NCBI RefSeq assembly: GCF_029265695.1
Contig: NZ_JAJUHW010000006.1
Span: forward strand, 33,728 to 97,727
Source of the DNA: Gracilinema caldarium
Lineage (GTDB): Bacteria; Spirochaetota; Spirochaetia; Treponematales; Breznakiellaceae
Length of the DNA stretch: 64,000 bases
Direction: 5' to 3'
Both the position numbers and the translations under genes were made by a program. The notes beneath the pieces were generated by a model, which was not told the origin of the DNA, searched no databases, and saw only the letters and a program-made list of their open reading frames with translations. This document shows positions 26,065 through 34,580 of the stretch, in pieces. The number at the start of each line of letters is the position of its first letter. Within the stretch, counting starts at the first letter, position 1.

Positions 26065-27108
26065 ATGAAAAGTATTCGAAATGTGCTGTGTCTGCTTTTA
26101 ATCCCTTTAGCGTTTATTTCTTGTTCAAAAAGAAATATGATGAGCGACAGCAAAAAATTGACCATCGGTTTTTCTGTTGCCACCGACACGTTTATTTTGG
26201 AACGATGGAATAAGGATATCAGTATTTTTGCTAGTACCGCCAAAGAAATGGGGGCTGATGTGCTTGTGCAGCTCTCCGCCGGGGGGACCAAGGAGCAAAT
26301 TGATCAAATCAATTATTTGCTCAAACAGCGAATTGATGTGCTGGTGGTGATAACCCATGACATGGAAATGATCGCCGGAGTGATTAAGCAGGCCCATGAT
26401 GCGGGAATTCCAGTGGTTGCCTATGACAGGATGATTATGAATGTCCCTATCGACGCTTATATTTCCTTTGATAATGTAGAAGTAGGCCGTTTGTTTGGGA
26501 AAGCCTTGACCTGTGCGGTCCCGCGGGGGAAGTACCTTATCGTCAATGGTTCGGTACGGGATAACAACAGTTTTCTTGTTCACAATGGTCTCATGGAAGT
26601 ATTACAGCCCTTTATTAGTAGCGGTTCTGTAAGCATTGTACAGGATATATGGCTTAATGAGTGGAGCTTTGACGAAGCCTTGGAAAAAATCGGCAAAGTA
26701 TTTGATAAAACCACCAATATAGATGCTATTTCCTGTGGAAATGATCAGATTGCAAGCGCGGCAATTCAGGTCTTAGCGGAACGGCGATTGGCAGGAAAAG
26801 TAGCTGTAGTTGGACAGGATGCGGATCTCATTTCCTGCCAACGGGTTGTGGAGGGGACCCAGCTCATGACCGTATACAAGCCGATTGCAAAGCTGGCTAG
26901 CCGGGCTGCACAGCTTGCCATTACGCTTGCTGAGCGAAAGGCCTTTCCTTATGACTTATTGATGGATAATAAAAGCGGGACCATGATCTCAAGTTATATA
27001 GAAAAACCTATAGCTGTCTATAAAGAAAATATGGAAGAAACGGTTATACGGGATGGATTCCATTCACGGGAAGATATTTACCGGAATGTTCATGTAGTAA
27101 AAAAATGA
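26065..27108 (+). CDS. Sugar-binding lipoprotein, XylF/ChvE-like
   Basis: A 347-residue periplasmic-binding protein. The N-terminus MKSIRNVLCLLLIPLAFISC is a lipoprotein signal peptide with Cys20 as lipidation site, fitting the relaxed spirochete lipobox. The mature part is of the xylose/multiple-monosaccharide class: VAYDRMIMNVPIDAYISFDNVEVGRLFG, and GQDADLISCQRVVEGTQLMTVYKP near the C-terminus. ATG 26065 is preferred over 26059 because AAGGAG is nine bases away. It lies between the regulator and the main importer, the third binding protein in the locus and clearly different from the next one. It may be a second receptor or an accessory transporter component. Confidence 0.85.
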   Translation: MKSIRNVLCLLLIPLAFISCSKRNMMSDSKKLTIGFSVATDTFILERWNKDISIFASTAKEMGADVLVQLSAGGTKEQIDQINYLLKQRIDVLVVITHDMEMIAGVIKQAHDAGIPVVAYDRMIMNVPIDAYISFDNVEVGRLFGKALTCAVPRGKYLIVNGSVRDNNSFLVHNGLMEVLQPFISSGSVSIVQDIWLNEWSFDEALEKIGKVFDKTTNIDAISCGNDQIASAAIQVLAERRLAGKVAVVGQDADLISCQRVVEGTQLMTVYKPIAKLASRAAQLAITLAERKAFPYDLLMDNKSGTMISSYIEKPIAVYKENMEETVIRDGFHSREDIYRNVHVVKK

Positions 27109-27186
27109 TGTAAAAAAATTACTATAATATTAGAGTTTAAGCAGCTCGAATAAAATGATTACTGCTTTTTGTAAAAACATTACGAT
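27109..27186 (+). promoter_or_regulatory. Three direct repeats TAAAA-NN-ATTAC, likely regulator binding sites
   Basis: Copies at 27111-27122 (TAAAAAAATTAC), 27151-27162 (TAAAATGATTAC) and 27172-27183 (TAAAAACATTAC). Copies two and three start exactly 21 bases apart, two helical turns; copy one is 40 bases from copy two. Outer copies extend to a 17-base match with two differences (27109-27125 versus 27170-27186). Direct repeats at two-turn spacing are typical for AraC-type regulators, and the YesN-like gene is 1 kb upstream. Confidence 0.6.
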
Positions 27187-27215
27187 TTTCAGATCGTTGC
27201 AGCCAGGTCCATAAT
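27187..27215 (+). promoter_or_regulatory. Candidate promoter of the xylose-type importer
   Basis: TTTCAG (27187-27192), a 17-base spacer and CATAAT (27210-27215). The -35 is poor and abuts the third direct repeat, as expected for an activator-dependent promoter. The ribosome-binding site GGAGGT follows at 27234-27239. Confidence 0.45.
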
Positions 27216-27248
27216 AAACCATATCATTACCATGGAGGTATGGGACTT

Positions 27249-28364
27249 ATGAAGAAAATCGTATCGTTATTCCTGGTTCTCGGTCTTGCGGGCTCTATGG
27301 CCTTCGCATCAGGTTCTCAGCAGCAAGTGGCCGGTGGTGGAAAAGCTCCTCTTATTGGGCTTGCCATGCCGGAAACCCATGTAGAACGCTGGCAGAAAGA
27401 CGGCGCAGCATTAAAGGCTGATGCAGAAGCAAAAGGGTATCGGGCAGAAGTAACCTATGCTGACGCGGACCAGAGCAAGCAAAATCAGCAGATTCAGGAC
27501 ATGCTCACCAAGGGAGCAAAATTGCTCGTAATCGGTTCGGTCAACGAAGGTGTTGTGTCGGCCGTTTCAGATGCTGCAAAAGAAAAGGTTATTGTTATCG
27601 CCTATGACCGGCTGATTACTGGTACAGCCGATTATGACTATTACATTACCTTTGATAACTTTAAAGTCGGCCAGTTCCAGGGCAAAGCATTGGAAACTGC
27701 TTTGAATCTCCCCGCCGCAACGAAGGACAAGCCCAAATTTATCACCCTCTTCGCTGGTTCTCCCACCGACAACAATGCGAAGGTATTCTTTGACGGCGCC
27801 ATGGATATCCTGAAGAAGTATGTTGACAGCGGCGTTCTGAAGATCGTAGGCCCCGCTCCCTTAAGTTCCTCCGATACGGCTAACTTTACCCGTATCACTA
27901 CGGAAAACTGGCGGGCCGATGTTGCTAAGGCACGTATGGAAAACCTCCTTAACAACGATGCGAAGAATGTGGTACTGGATGGTATCCTTGCTCCCAATGA
28001 CACCCTTGCCCGGGCTATTATCGAAGCCTGTTCTGCCGATGCAAAATATGCAGGCGGAAAACTTCCCGTTGTTACTGGTCAGGACGGTGAAGTAGCATCC
28101 ATTAAGGCTATCAAAGACGGCAAGCAGTACATGACCGTATTCAAGGATACCCGTAACCTGGCTAAGGCTGCTATTGAGCTGGCTGATGCACTCCTGAAAG
28201 GCCAGACTCCCAATATCCCCGGTGCTCGGCTTGATACCACCTCCTATAATACGGGCAAAAAGGTTGTAAAGTCTTACTTACTCGAACCGGTAGTAGTAAC
28301 AAAGGACAATTATAAGCAAATTATGATTGACAGTGGCTACTACAAGGCCTCCGATATAGAATAG
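27249..28364 (+). CDS. D-xylose/multiple-monosaccharide ABC transporter binding protein
   Basis: A 371-residue periplasmic receptor of the XylF/ChvE class. The signal peptide is residues 1 to about 20 (MKKIVSLFLVLGLAGSMAFA), followed by SGSQQQ typical of Treponema binding proteins. The mature domain contains VIAYDRLITGTADYDYYITFDN, LFAGSPTDNNAKVFFDGAM and VTGQDGEVASIKAIKDGKQYMTVFKD. ATG 27249 has GGAGGT nine bases upstream, while ATG 27240 touches that site. Two strong hairpins after the gene separate it from the ATPase gene and probably raise its relative expression. The sugar is xylose or a related aldose, by similarity only. Confidence 0.9.
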   Translation: MKKIVSLFLVLGLAGSMAFASGSQQQVAGGGKAPLIGLAMPETHVERWQKDGAALKADAEAKGYRAEVTYADADQSKQNQQIQDMLTKGAKLLVIGSVNEGVVSAVSDAAKEKVIVIAYDRLITGTADYDYYITFDNFKVGQFQGKALETALNLPAATKDKPKFITLFAGSPTDNNAKVFFDGAMDILKKYVDSGVLKIVGPAPLSSSDTANFTRITTENWRADVAKARMENLLNNDAKNVVLDGILAPNDTLARAIIEACSADAKYAGGKLPVVTGQDGEVASIKAIKDGKQYMTVFKDTRNLAKAAIELADALLKGQTPNIPGARLDTTSYNTGKKVVKSYLLEPVVVTKDNYKQIMIDSGYYKASDIE

Positions 28365-28376
28365 TTTTAAGAATCC

Positions 28377-28415
28377 TTGAATTCCGGATAAGATCTGCGT
28401 CTATCCGGAATTCAA
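28377..28415 (+). terminator. Strong intercistronic hairpin after the binding-protein gene
   Basis: TTGAATTCCGGATA (28377-28390) pairs perfectly with TATCCGGAATTCAA (28402-28415), a 14-bp stem with an 11-base loop. No T-run follows, so it is more likely an mRNA-stabilising hairpin or partial terminator protecting the binding-protein message. Confidence 0.6.
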
Positions 28416-28429
28416 AGAATAAAGATGCA

Positions 28430-28462
28430 GCTCTTTCAAGGCTCTCAGAGCTTTGAAAGAGC
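28430..28462 (+). repeat. 33-bp near-perfect palindrome, dispersed palindrome family
   Basis: Left arm GCTCTTTCAAGGCTCT (28430-28445) and right arm AGAGCTTTGAAAGAGC (28447-28462) match with one G-T difference around a single central C. It shares the TTGAAAGAGC half-site with elements at 31233-31261 and, as TTAAAAGAGC, 45478-45523. Confidence 0.7.
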
Positions 28463-28501
28463 CTCAATTGTTTTAGGTATCTCTATAAGGCAGGCCGAGG
28501 A

Positions 28502-30025
28502 ATGGGTGAGTATATACTAGAAATTGAAAATTTGACCAAGGATTTCCCTGGCGTTCGTGCTTTGGATCATGTAAGCCTTAGGGTAAAAAAGGGTGAAATC
28601 CATTCTCTCTGCGGCGAGAATGGTGCGGGAAAATCCACCCTGATGAGTGTAATCAGCGGCGTATATCCCAAGGGCAGCTATGAGGGAAAGGTTTTTTTTA
28701 AGGGTAAAGAAACCCATTATCACAGCGTAAAAGACAGTGAAAAAGAGGGGTTGGCGATAATCCATCAGGAATTGGCCCTAAGTCCCTATCTAACTATTTA
28801 TGAAAACATTTTTTTGGGTCACATGCGGACCACCTTAGGAATAATAGACTGGGACTATTATATTCGGGAATCTCAAAAATACCTTGAGCAGGTTGGATTA
28901 AAGGAAAATCCAGCCACCATAGTAAGTAAAATGGGGGTTGGAAAACAGCAGCTGGTAGAAATCGCCCGAGCACTTTCAAAAAAAGTAGAGCTCCTGATTC
29001 TCGATGAGCCTACTTCTTCTTTAAACGATGATGAAAGCGAAAAATTGCTCAAGCTTATTCTGGAATTGAAGAAACAGGGTATCACCTGCATAATGATAAG
29101 CCATAAACTGAACGAAGTACTCGAAATTGCCGATACGGTTACGGTGCTCCGGGACGGTAAATCAATATCAACCTACGATGTAAAAAAGGATAATCTGACC
29201 GAAGCGGTACTGATTCGAGATATGGTAGGCCGGGATTTAACAACCCGTTTCCCGGAACGTAAAAATAAGCCTGCCGAAGTTATAATGGAAGTTAAAAATT
29301 GGTCCGTGTATCACCCCGACTATCACACAATAAAGGTGGTGGATGACGCTTCCTTTTACGTTCGCAGAGGGGAGATTGTTGCATTCTGCGGACCTATGGG
29401 TGCGGGCAGAACAGAATTGATGATGAGCCTTTATGGCCGGTCATACGGATCCCACGCGACGGGTGAACTGTATTTGAGAGGCAAAAAGATTGATACAAGC
29501 GATACCCGTAAAGCTATAGAAGCGGGGATCGGTTACGTTTCTGAGGACAGAAAGAACCTGGGGCTTATCCTGATTCAGGATGTAAAATCAAACATATCAA
29601 TCTCCAGTCTTGCAAAACTTTCCAAGGCGGGGGTTGTCAATTCATCGCTGGAAATCAGGGAAGCGGAACGCTTTAAAACAGAGCTCAGGATAAAAACCCC
29701 TTCGGTGAACCAGCTTACCCGAAATCTTTCAGGCGGAAACCAGCAGAAGGTTGCGCTGAGCCGCTGTATGCTTTCAGACCCTGAAATATTTATTGTAGAT
29801 GAGCCTACACGGGGAATCGACGTGGGCGCGAAGTCTGAAATCTATCATATATTAAACGACATGGCTGCTGCAGGGAAAACCATTATTATGGTTACCTCTG
29901 AATTGCCGGAGGCTATCGGAATGGCGGACCGTATTTATGTAATGAACGAGGGAAGAATTAAGGGCGAGTTGACCCGTGAAGAGGCAACCCAGGAAAAAAT
30001 TATGCATATTGCATTGCTAAACTAG
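28502..30025 (+). CDS. Sugar ABC transporter ATP-binding protein (XylG/MmsA type)
   Basis: A 507-residue double ATPase. The first cassette has Walker A GENGAGKSTLMS (around residue 38), a signature-type region MGVGKQQLVEIARAL and Walker B LLILDEPTSSL. The second has a degenerate Walker A GPMGAGRTELMM, normal for this class, the signature LSGGNQQKVALSR and Walker B FIVDEPTRGIDVGAK. It energises import by the adjoining permease. ATG 28502 has GAGG directly upstream and lies after two hairpins. The permease follows 11 bases after the stop. Confidence 0.95.
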   Translation: MGEYILEIENLTKDFPGVRALDHVSLRVKKGEIHSLCGENGAGKSTLMSVISGVYPKGSYEGKVFFKGKETHYHSVKDSEKEGLAIIHQELALSPYLTIYENIFLGHMRTTLGIIDWDYYIRESQKYLEQVGLKENPATIVSKMGVGKQQLVEIARALSKKVELLILDEPTSSLNDDESEKLLKLILELKKQGITCIMISHKLNEVLEIADTVTVLRDGKSISTYDVKKDNLTEAVLIRDMVGRDLTTRFPERKNKPAEVIMEVKNWSVYHPDYHTIKVVDDASFYVRRGEIVAFCGPMGAGRTELMMSLYGRSYGSHATGELYLRGKKIDTSDTRKAIEAGIGYVSEDRKNLGLILIQDVKSNISISSLAKLSKAGVVNSSLEIREAERFKTELRIKTPSVNQLTRNLSGGNQQKVALSRCMLSDPEIFIVDEPTRGIDVGAKSEIYHILNDMAAAGKTIIMVTSELPEAIGMADRIYVMNEGRIKGELTREEATQEKIMHIALLN

Positions 30026-30036
30026 AAGGAGTAGGT

Positions 30037-31227
30037 ATGAGCGATACGGCAATAAAATCATCATCCATTAGAAATCTCATCAAGGCAAACATACGTAATT
30101 ATTCTATGGTTCTCATGCTTGCCCTTATTATGATCATTTTTGCCTTTTTAACCGATGGGGTAAACCTGAATTCCCGCAATTTTACCAATATTTTCATGCA
30201 AAACAGCTACATATTACTGCTTGCGGTCGGTATGGTATTGGTTATTATTGTCGGGAATATTGATCTTTCTGTTGGTTCCGTGGCTGCCTTCATTGGGGCT
30301 ATCAGCGCAATGCTCTACAATTCCGGGGCAAATATGCTCGTAACAATTGTGGCGAGTATTATAATCGGTGTGCTGATCGGTGCATTTCAAGGCGTCTGGA
30401 TAGCCTATGCAAAGATTCCTGCCTTTATTGTAACCTTGGCTGCCCAGCTTTTGTTCCGGGGCCTCACCTATATTATTACCAACGTTAGTCCCATATCACT
30501 TCGGGATGATAACTTTAAACAGATTGCCTCGGGGATGGCCAATATTGATGCCCTGACCATAAATGGGGTCTATTATACTGCCCTTGTGGCGGGTATTGTG
30601 GTATTTCTTATCTACGCAATTTTTGAATTCCAGGGGCGGCAAAATAAATTAAAATATGGTTTTAGGGTTTCACCCCTCAGTTTCTTCATCATTAAACTGC
30701 TGGTGATAGGGCTATTGATTATGGGATTGGCCCAGCGGTTTTCTACCTACCGGGGTATTCCTATTGTGGTCATAGTGTTAGGAGTGACCATTATCCTCTT
30801 CAGTTTTATTACCAACAACACGGTTATCGGCCGCTATATCTATGCGGTAGGCGGCAATGCCCGATCGGCGAAACTTTCAGGCATTAATTCTGAGCTGGTG
30901 GTGTTTGTTGTACAGCTTATTATGGGCGGGCTGACGGGTCTCGCTGGAGTTGTGTTTACCGGTTATATGAACTCCGCATTGCCCCAGGCAGGAAACAACT
31001 TTGAGCTTGATGCAATTGCGGCCTGTTTTATCGGAGGAGCTTCGGCAAGCGGAGGGATTGGAACGGTAATCGGTGCAATTGTCGGAGGTCTTGTTATGGC
31101 TGCGATAAACAATGGAATGTCGCTGATGAACATTCAGGCCCAGTGGCAGTATGTGGTAAAGGCTCTGGTGCTCCTATTGGCAGTCTTCTACGATATTTAT
31201 ACCCGGCGAAAGACTGGTTTAGGTTGA
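30037..31227 (+). CDS. Sugar ABC transporter permease (XylH/MmsB type)
   Basis: A 396-residue inner-membrane permease with about ten hydrophobic segments. It belongs to the ribose/xylose branched permease family: NIDLSVGSVAAFIGAISAM, GVWIAYAKIPAFIVTLA, and the conserved cytoplasmic block YAVGGNARSAKLSGINSELV. The near-C-terminal ACFIGGASASGGIGTVIGAIVGGL is also typical. It has an extra soluble-looking stretch around residues 195-215, as in XylH. ATG 30037 with AAGGAG eight bases upstream. Last gene of the importer operon, followed by a palindrome and a bidirectional terminator. Confidence 0.93.
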   Translation: MSDTAIKSSSIRNLIKANIRNYSMVLMLALIMIIFAFLTDGVNLNSRNFTNIFMQNSYILLLAVGMVLVIIVGNIDLSVGSVAAFIGAISAMLYNSGANMLVTIVASIIIGVLIGAFQGVWIAYAKIPAFIVTLAAQLLFRGLTYIITNVSPISLRDDNFKQIASGMANIDALTINGVYYTALVAGIVVFLIYAIFEFQGRQNKLKYGFRVSPLSFFIIKLLVIGLLIMGLAQRFSTYRGIPIVVIVLGVTIILFSFITNNTVIGRYIYAVGGNARSAKLSGINSELVVFVVQLIMGGLTGLAGVVFTGYMNSALPQAGNNFELDAIAACFIGGASASGGIGTVIGAIVGGLVMAAINNGMSLMNIQAQWQYVVKALVLLLAVFYDIYTRRKTGLG

Positions 31228-31232
31228 GCCAA

Positions 31233-31257
31233 TTTCAAAACTCTCTGAGTTTTGAAA
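31233..31257 (+). repeat. Palindrome of the dispersed family after the permease gene
   Basis: TTTCAAAACTC (31233-31243) pairs perfectly with GAGTTTTGAAA (31247-31257) around TCT, followed by GAGC. The preceding GAGCCAATTTCAAA is shared with the hairpin at 43615-43652. Confidence 0.65.
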
Positions 31258-31272
31258 GAGCTTCGGTTGATA

Positions 31273-31301
31273 AAAAAAGCGGCTGTGGAGGCCGCTTTTT
31301 T
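31273..31301. terminator. Bidirectional rho-independent terminator
   Basis: AAAAAAGCGGC (31273-31283) pairs with GCCGCTTTTTT (31291-31301) around a 7-base loop. A T-run exists on both strands, so it can serve the permease gene (plus) and the MATE gene (minus), which converge here. Confidence 0.9.
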
Positions 31302-31318
31302 ATTTATACACATTACTA

Positions 31319-32692
31319 CTATGCAGCGTTGAGGGTCAGGTTTTTTACCCAACGCTCTTTTTTAAGATACCATCGGGCAATAAGGTATTTTACTACGTCG
31401 GTTACTTTAACAATGGCGAACATGCTCACTGGTCCCATTCCGGTTCCTAGGGTAAGGATAAAGGCCCCTGGAACAAAGAGTAGGGTATTAACCGAAACAT
31501 CTACATACATGCCGAGGGCTGTATCACCTCCTGCTCTGGAAATAGCAAACTGAGCGTTCAGTACGGTCCAAATGGGCATATAGAATGCGATAACTAACAC
31601 CAGTCCGCTTGTGATAAGCCGCGCATTGGCGGTTAAGTTACCGAATACGATTGGAATAAGCATGGTTGATAAAACCGCCCCAAGGCCGACAACAATACCT
31701 GCAATAAAAGAGCCGAATTTAAGCCACTTTGCCCTGTTTCTCGCTTCATCGAGCCTGCCTGCACCTAAAACACCGCCGACAACAACGGCTGTAGCAGCAT
31801 GGATGCCGCCAAAAACAAGGAAGAAGATATTTGCAATAGTCCAGCCTGCAGCCATTCCTGCCACCACTTCCGCACCGCCCCGGCTGTTATAAAGGGCGGT
31901 TACCACTGTCTCTGATACTACCCAGGTTGTTTCAGAAAGGAGCATCATGCCGGACTTACTGAGTATTTCGCCCATAAGATGCGGTTTAATATGATGAAGC
32001 TTTCGGAAGGGAACATAAAAATCGATGTTCCTTAGCCTTATGTATATAAGAAATGCACCAACCTCTATGAGCCGAGCAGCAATGGTTGCGATGGCAGCTC
32101 CGGTAATTTCCAGCCGGGGAGCACCGAAATTGCCATAAATTAAAATATAATTACCCGCTGTATTCACCAAGGTAGAAACTACAGAAATGGCGAGGGGAAT
32201 ACGAGGAAGCCCTATCTCTCGGAATGCGGTTCCGATCGCGGTAGATATGGCAATGGGAAAGAGTGTAAAAGATATGAGGCGAAGGTAGCCCGCCCCATAA
32301 GAAACAATTTCTTGTTGAGCGGAATTCCCCATGGTCATGACCGCAATGAGCTGTTCCGGAATTGTCCAGAGAATAACAAAATAAACAGCCGAAACAAGAA
32401 GGGCCATAATAGTTTTAAACCGATAGGCCTGCTTCATTCCTTCTGCATCATTGGCTCCGCGGAACTGGGCAAGGTAAATGCCTCCGGCTCCGCAAAGAGT
32501 CCAGAGGACCACGAGGTATACAAAGTTGATTTGGTTGGCCACGTTTACTGCTGCCATCTTGGCGTCCCCAAGGCCGGCAACCATAAAGTTGTCGATAAGG
32601 GACACAAGACTCATGATAAGCTGTTGCATCATGACTGGCAGGGCAATATGCAAAGCTTCACGGTAAAAAGACCAAGGGCCGATATTTTTCAT
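31319..32692 (-). CDS. MATE-family multidrug/sodium antiporter-like protein
   Basis: A 457-residue inner-membrane protein with about twelve helices, in two homologous halves. MATE features are the N-terminal ALPVMMQQLIMSLVSLIDNFMVAGLG and the equivalent second-half start around residue 240 (LSKSGMMLLSETTWVVSETVV). Many prokaryotic members export cationic drugs in exchange for Na+ or H+. The start codon ATG 32690-32692 has no good Shine-Dalgarno. CACTT-TAC-AAGTG, a short palindrome at 32710-32722, lies upstream and may be an operator. Isolated single gene. Confidence 0.92.
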   Translation of the reverse strand: MKNIGPWSFYREALHIALPVMMQQLIMSLVSLIDNFMVAGLGDAKMAAVNVANQINFVYLVVLWTLCGAGGIYLAQFRGANDAEGMKQAYRFKTIMALLVSAVYFVILWTIPEQLIAVMTMGNSAQQEIVSYGAGYLRLISFTLFPIAISTAIGTAFREIGLPRIPLAISVVSTLVNTAGNYILIYGNFGAPRLEITGAAIATIAARLIEVGAFLIYIRLRNIDFYVPFRKLHHIKPHLMGEILSKSGMMLLSETTWVVSETVVTALYNSRGGAEVVAGMAAGWTIANIFFLVFGGIHAATAVVVGGVLGAGRLDEARNRAKWLKFGSFIAGIVVGLGAVLSTMLIPIVFGNLTANARLITSGLVLVIAFYMPIWTVLNAQFAISRAGGDTALGMYVDVSVNTLLFVPGAFILTLGTGMGPVSMFAIVKVTDVVKYLIARWYLKKERWVKNLTLNAA

Positions 32693-32739
32693 ATACAGAT
32701 ATGACTATCACTTTACAAGTGTTTAGTCAATCGAATCAA

Positions 32740-32943
32740 CTATGCTTTTTTCTTTGTCGATATACCAAAGGGAACATAGAGCGGACAGAACGCAATTACT
32801 CCGGTTAAAACGAATACAACAGCAAGAATACCCAGGATAATTGCAGCCAGCCCGCTTAATTGGCCGGTAAGTATCAAAACTCCCACTACAAGGGCCAGGA
32901 CAATACGAATGATCCTATCAATTAAACCCATATTAGTTTGCAT
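32740..32943 (-). CDS. DUF2892-like small inner-membrane protein
   Basis: A 67-residue protein with two hydrophobic helices (about 12-28 and 31-52), the pattern NMGLIDRIIRIVLALVVG and CPLYVPFGIST at the end. This matches DUF2892, the membrane tail found alone or fused to rhodanese domains. The cysteine near the C-terminus is a family feature. ATG 32941-32943 is chosen because GGAGGT lies five bases upstream. An in-frame ATG at 32961 precedes that site and is unlikely. Function unknown. Confidence 0.85.
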   Translation of the reverse strand: MQTNMGLIDRIIRIVLALVVGVLILTGQLSGLAAIILGILAVVFVLTGVIAFCPLYVPFGISTKKKA

Positions 32944-33025
32944 AAATACCTCCATATGCAAGATTATATATGAAATATAATATATAAATAGTAAAAGGCA
33001 AAATTTACTTATATAAAAAGCAGGT

Positions 33026-33055
33026 TTGACAGATATATAAATAAGTGGTTATAAT
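33026..33055 (+). promoter_or_regulatory. Sigma-70 promoter of the M23-bactofilin operon
   Basis: TTGACA (33026-33031), 18-base spacer, TATAAT (33050-33055), both perfect hexamers. It lies 43 bases before the GTG start at 33099, with AGGAG before the start. The sequence 32960-33049 is very AT-rich. Confidence 0.85.
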
Positions 33056-33098
33056 AGCTCGATTAAACTGTATTCCATTTTTAGACGAGGAGTAGACC

Positions 33099-34139
33099 GT
33101 GGCTTCGGTCCATAATTATAAACGAATCGAAAATTCTATCTTTAGAAAGGCAAAAAACCTGGTACTTTCTGCAATTAAGAATTTTGGTTCATTGCTCAGA
33201 AAAATAATCAGCATTGGGAATCGGCGTTATACCATAATGTTGGTTCCCCATTCCGAAAAACAAGTTTTTAATATTCATGTCACTGTTTTTTCTCTGACCC
33301 TGGTATCTCTTATTCTAGCAGGTATTATCGGTGCCTTTTTCTGGTATGGGGCGGTGTATACCGATACGAAGGGTGCGCTCACCATGAAGGATGGTAAACT
33401 AAAGGAAGCTCAGGCAAACTTGGACCAGCTTCGGGATGAGACAGCCCAATTGTTAAAATCTGCCAAGAGTTTTGAAGCAGCCCTTTCTAATACACTTTCA
33501 ACCTTGGGCCTCAATACATCAGCTGCTAATGCAGGACAAAATCAGAGTTTGGGTGATTTATCCTCATTTTTTGAAGTCAAAGAGACTGCCCAGGGAACCT
33601 TAAAAGAGGTAAGCGAAATTCGCCGGCTTGCTGGATACCTTTCATCCGCAGCTGAACCTGTAAAAGAATTAGGTGACCTTCTTAATTCGCAAAGTTCGTT
33701 GCTGACCGATATCCCAAGTCTCTGGCCTGTTAAAGGCGGTATTGGGCACATTTCCATGTATTTCGGTCAAAATGAGAACCCCTTTACCGGCCAATGGTAT
33801 ATACATAAGGGAATTGATATTTCTACCTATCGTCAGGGGGATCCTGTTGTAGCTTCTGCGGACGGACAGGTAGTAACGGTAGACTATGATATTGGCGGTT
33901 TTGGAAACTATATTATCATCAAACATAAACATGGTTTTTATACCCGTTATGCCCACCTCCAGTCGTTCCGGGTTCAGAAGGGCCAGAAGGTCCAGCAAGG
34001 ACAAATTATTGGATATATAGGCAACACCGGTCTTTCCACTGGTCCGCATCTTCACTATGAAGTTCATATTGGGTCAGACGTGGTTGATCCTCTTAAATAT
34101 CTGAATATCCGTGCAAGTCTGGCTGGATATAAAAAATAA
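33099..34139 (+). CDS. M23-family metalloendopeptidase, membrane-anchored
   Basis: A 346-residue peptidoglycan hydrolase. One transmembrane helix lies at about 63-85, followed by a coiled coil (TMKDGKLKEAQANLDQLRDE) and a C-terminal LytM/M23 domain. Catalytic zinc ligands are visible: H and D in YIHKGIDIST, then GPHLHYEVHIG, so it should be active. Start is GTG at 33099, with GAGGAG nine bases before. The next gene is a bactofilin. M23 peptidase plus bactofilin pairs shape cells in other bacteria (for example CcmA with Csd proteins in Helicobacter), so a cell-curvature or flagellar-groove wall role is inferred. Confidence 0.93.
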   Translation: MASVHNYKRIENSIFRKAKNLVLSAIKNFGSLLRKIISIGNRRYTIMLVPHSEKQVFNIHVTVFSLTLVSLILAGIIGAFFWYGAVYTDTKGALTMKDGKLKEAQANLDQLRDETAQLLKSAKSFEAALSNTLSTLGLNTSAANAGQNQSLGDLSSFFEVKETAQGTLKEVSEIRRLAGYLSSAAEPVKELGDLLNSQSSLLTDIPSLWPVKGGIGHISMYFGQNENPFTGQWYIHKGIDISTYRQGDPVVASADGQVVTVDYDIGGFGNYIIIKHKHGFYTRYAHLQSFRVQKGQKVQQGQIIGYIGNTGLSTGPHLHYEVHIGSDVVDPLKYLNIRASLAGYKK

Positions 34140-34150
34140 CGGGAATTCCT

Positions 34151-34570
34151 ATGCCGGAAAAAATTTTAGAAAATCTCTCAATTAATACTATTATTGGGGC
34201 AGGAACCCGTATTGATGGTGATGTTGTCTCCCCAGGTTTTACCCGAATCGATGGAGCCTTGAAGGGCGATCTTACAGTTCAGGGACGTGTCGTTATTGGG
34301 GAAAATGCACGGCTTCGCAGCAATGTTTCCGGCACTGCGGTTACCGTGGGCGGAGTTGTATTAGGTGATATTTTGGCTCATGACAGGGTCATTGTTTTAT
34401 CCAGTGCGGTAGTTCTAGGAACCATTATTACCTGTCGAATCCAGATAGACGAGGGCTCTATAATCCACGGAAGAGTGATAACCTGTGCTACCCGGGAAGA
34501 ATGGGAGCGCAGGTGTGCAGAGCAAAGGGATGCGCGAAGCATCAATGCTCCGATTTTCAGAAGGACGTAA
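34151..34570 (+). CDS. Bactofilin (polymer-forming cytoskeletal protein)
   Basis: A 139-residue DUF583 protein. The central right-handed beta-helix is clear from glycine/valine-rich repeats: INTIIGAGTRIDGDVVSPGFTRIDG, LKGDLTVQGRVVIGENARLRSNVSG and VGGVVLGDILAHDRV. The tail contains CATREEWERRC, charged and probably disordered. It polymerises without nucleotide at the cytoplasmic membrane. It starts 11 bases after the M23 gene and ends ten bases before the YaaR-like gene, giving one transcription unit. Confidence 0.93.
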   Translation: MPEKILENLSINTIIGAGTRIDGDVVSPGFTRIDGALKGDLTVQGRVVIGENARLRSNVSGTAVTVGGVVLGDILAHDRVIVLSSAVVLGTIITCRIQIDEGSIIHGRVITCATREEWERRCAEQRDARSINAPIFRRT

Positions 34571-34580
34571 GCACCACTTT

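Noticed and set aside
32960..33060. AT-rich tract as possible replication origin
   Set aside because: It has no DnaA boxes and no dnaA or dnaN nearby. A perfect sigma-70 promoter explains much of it.
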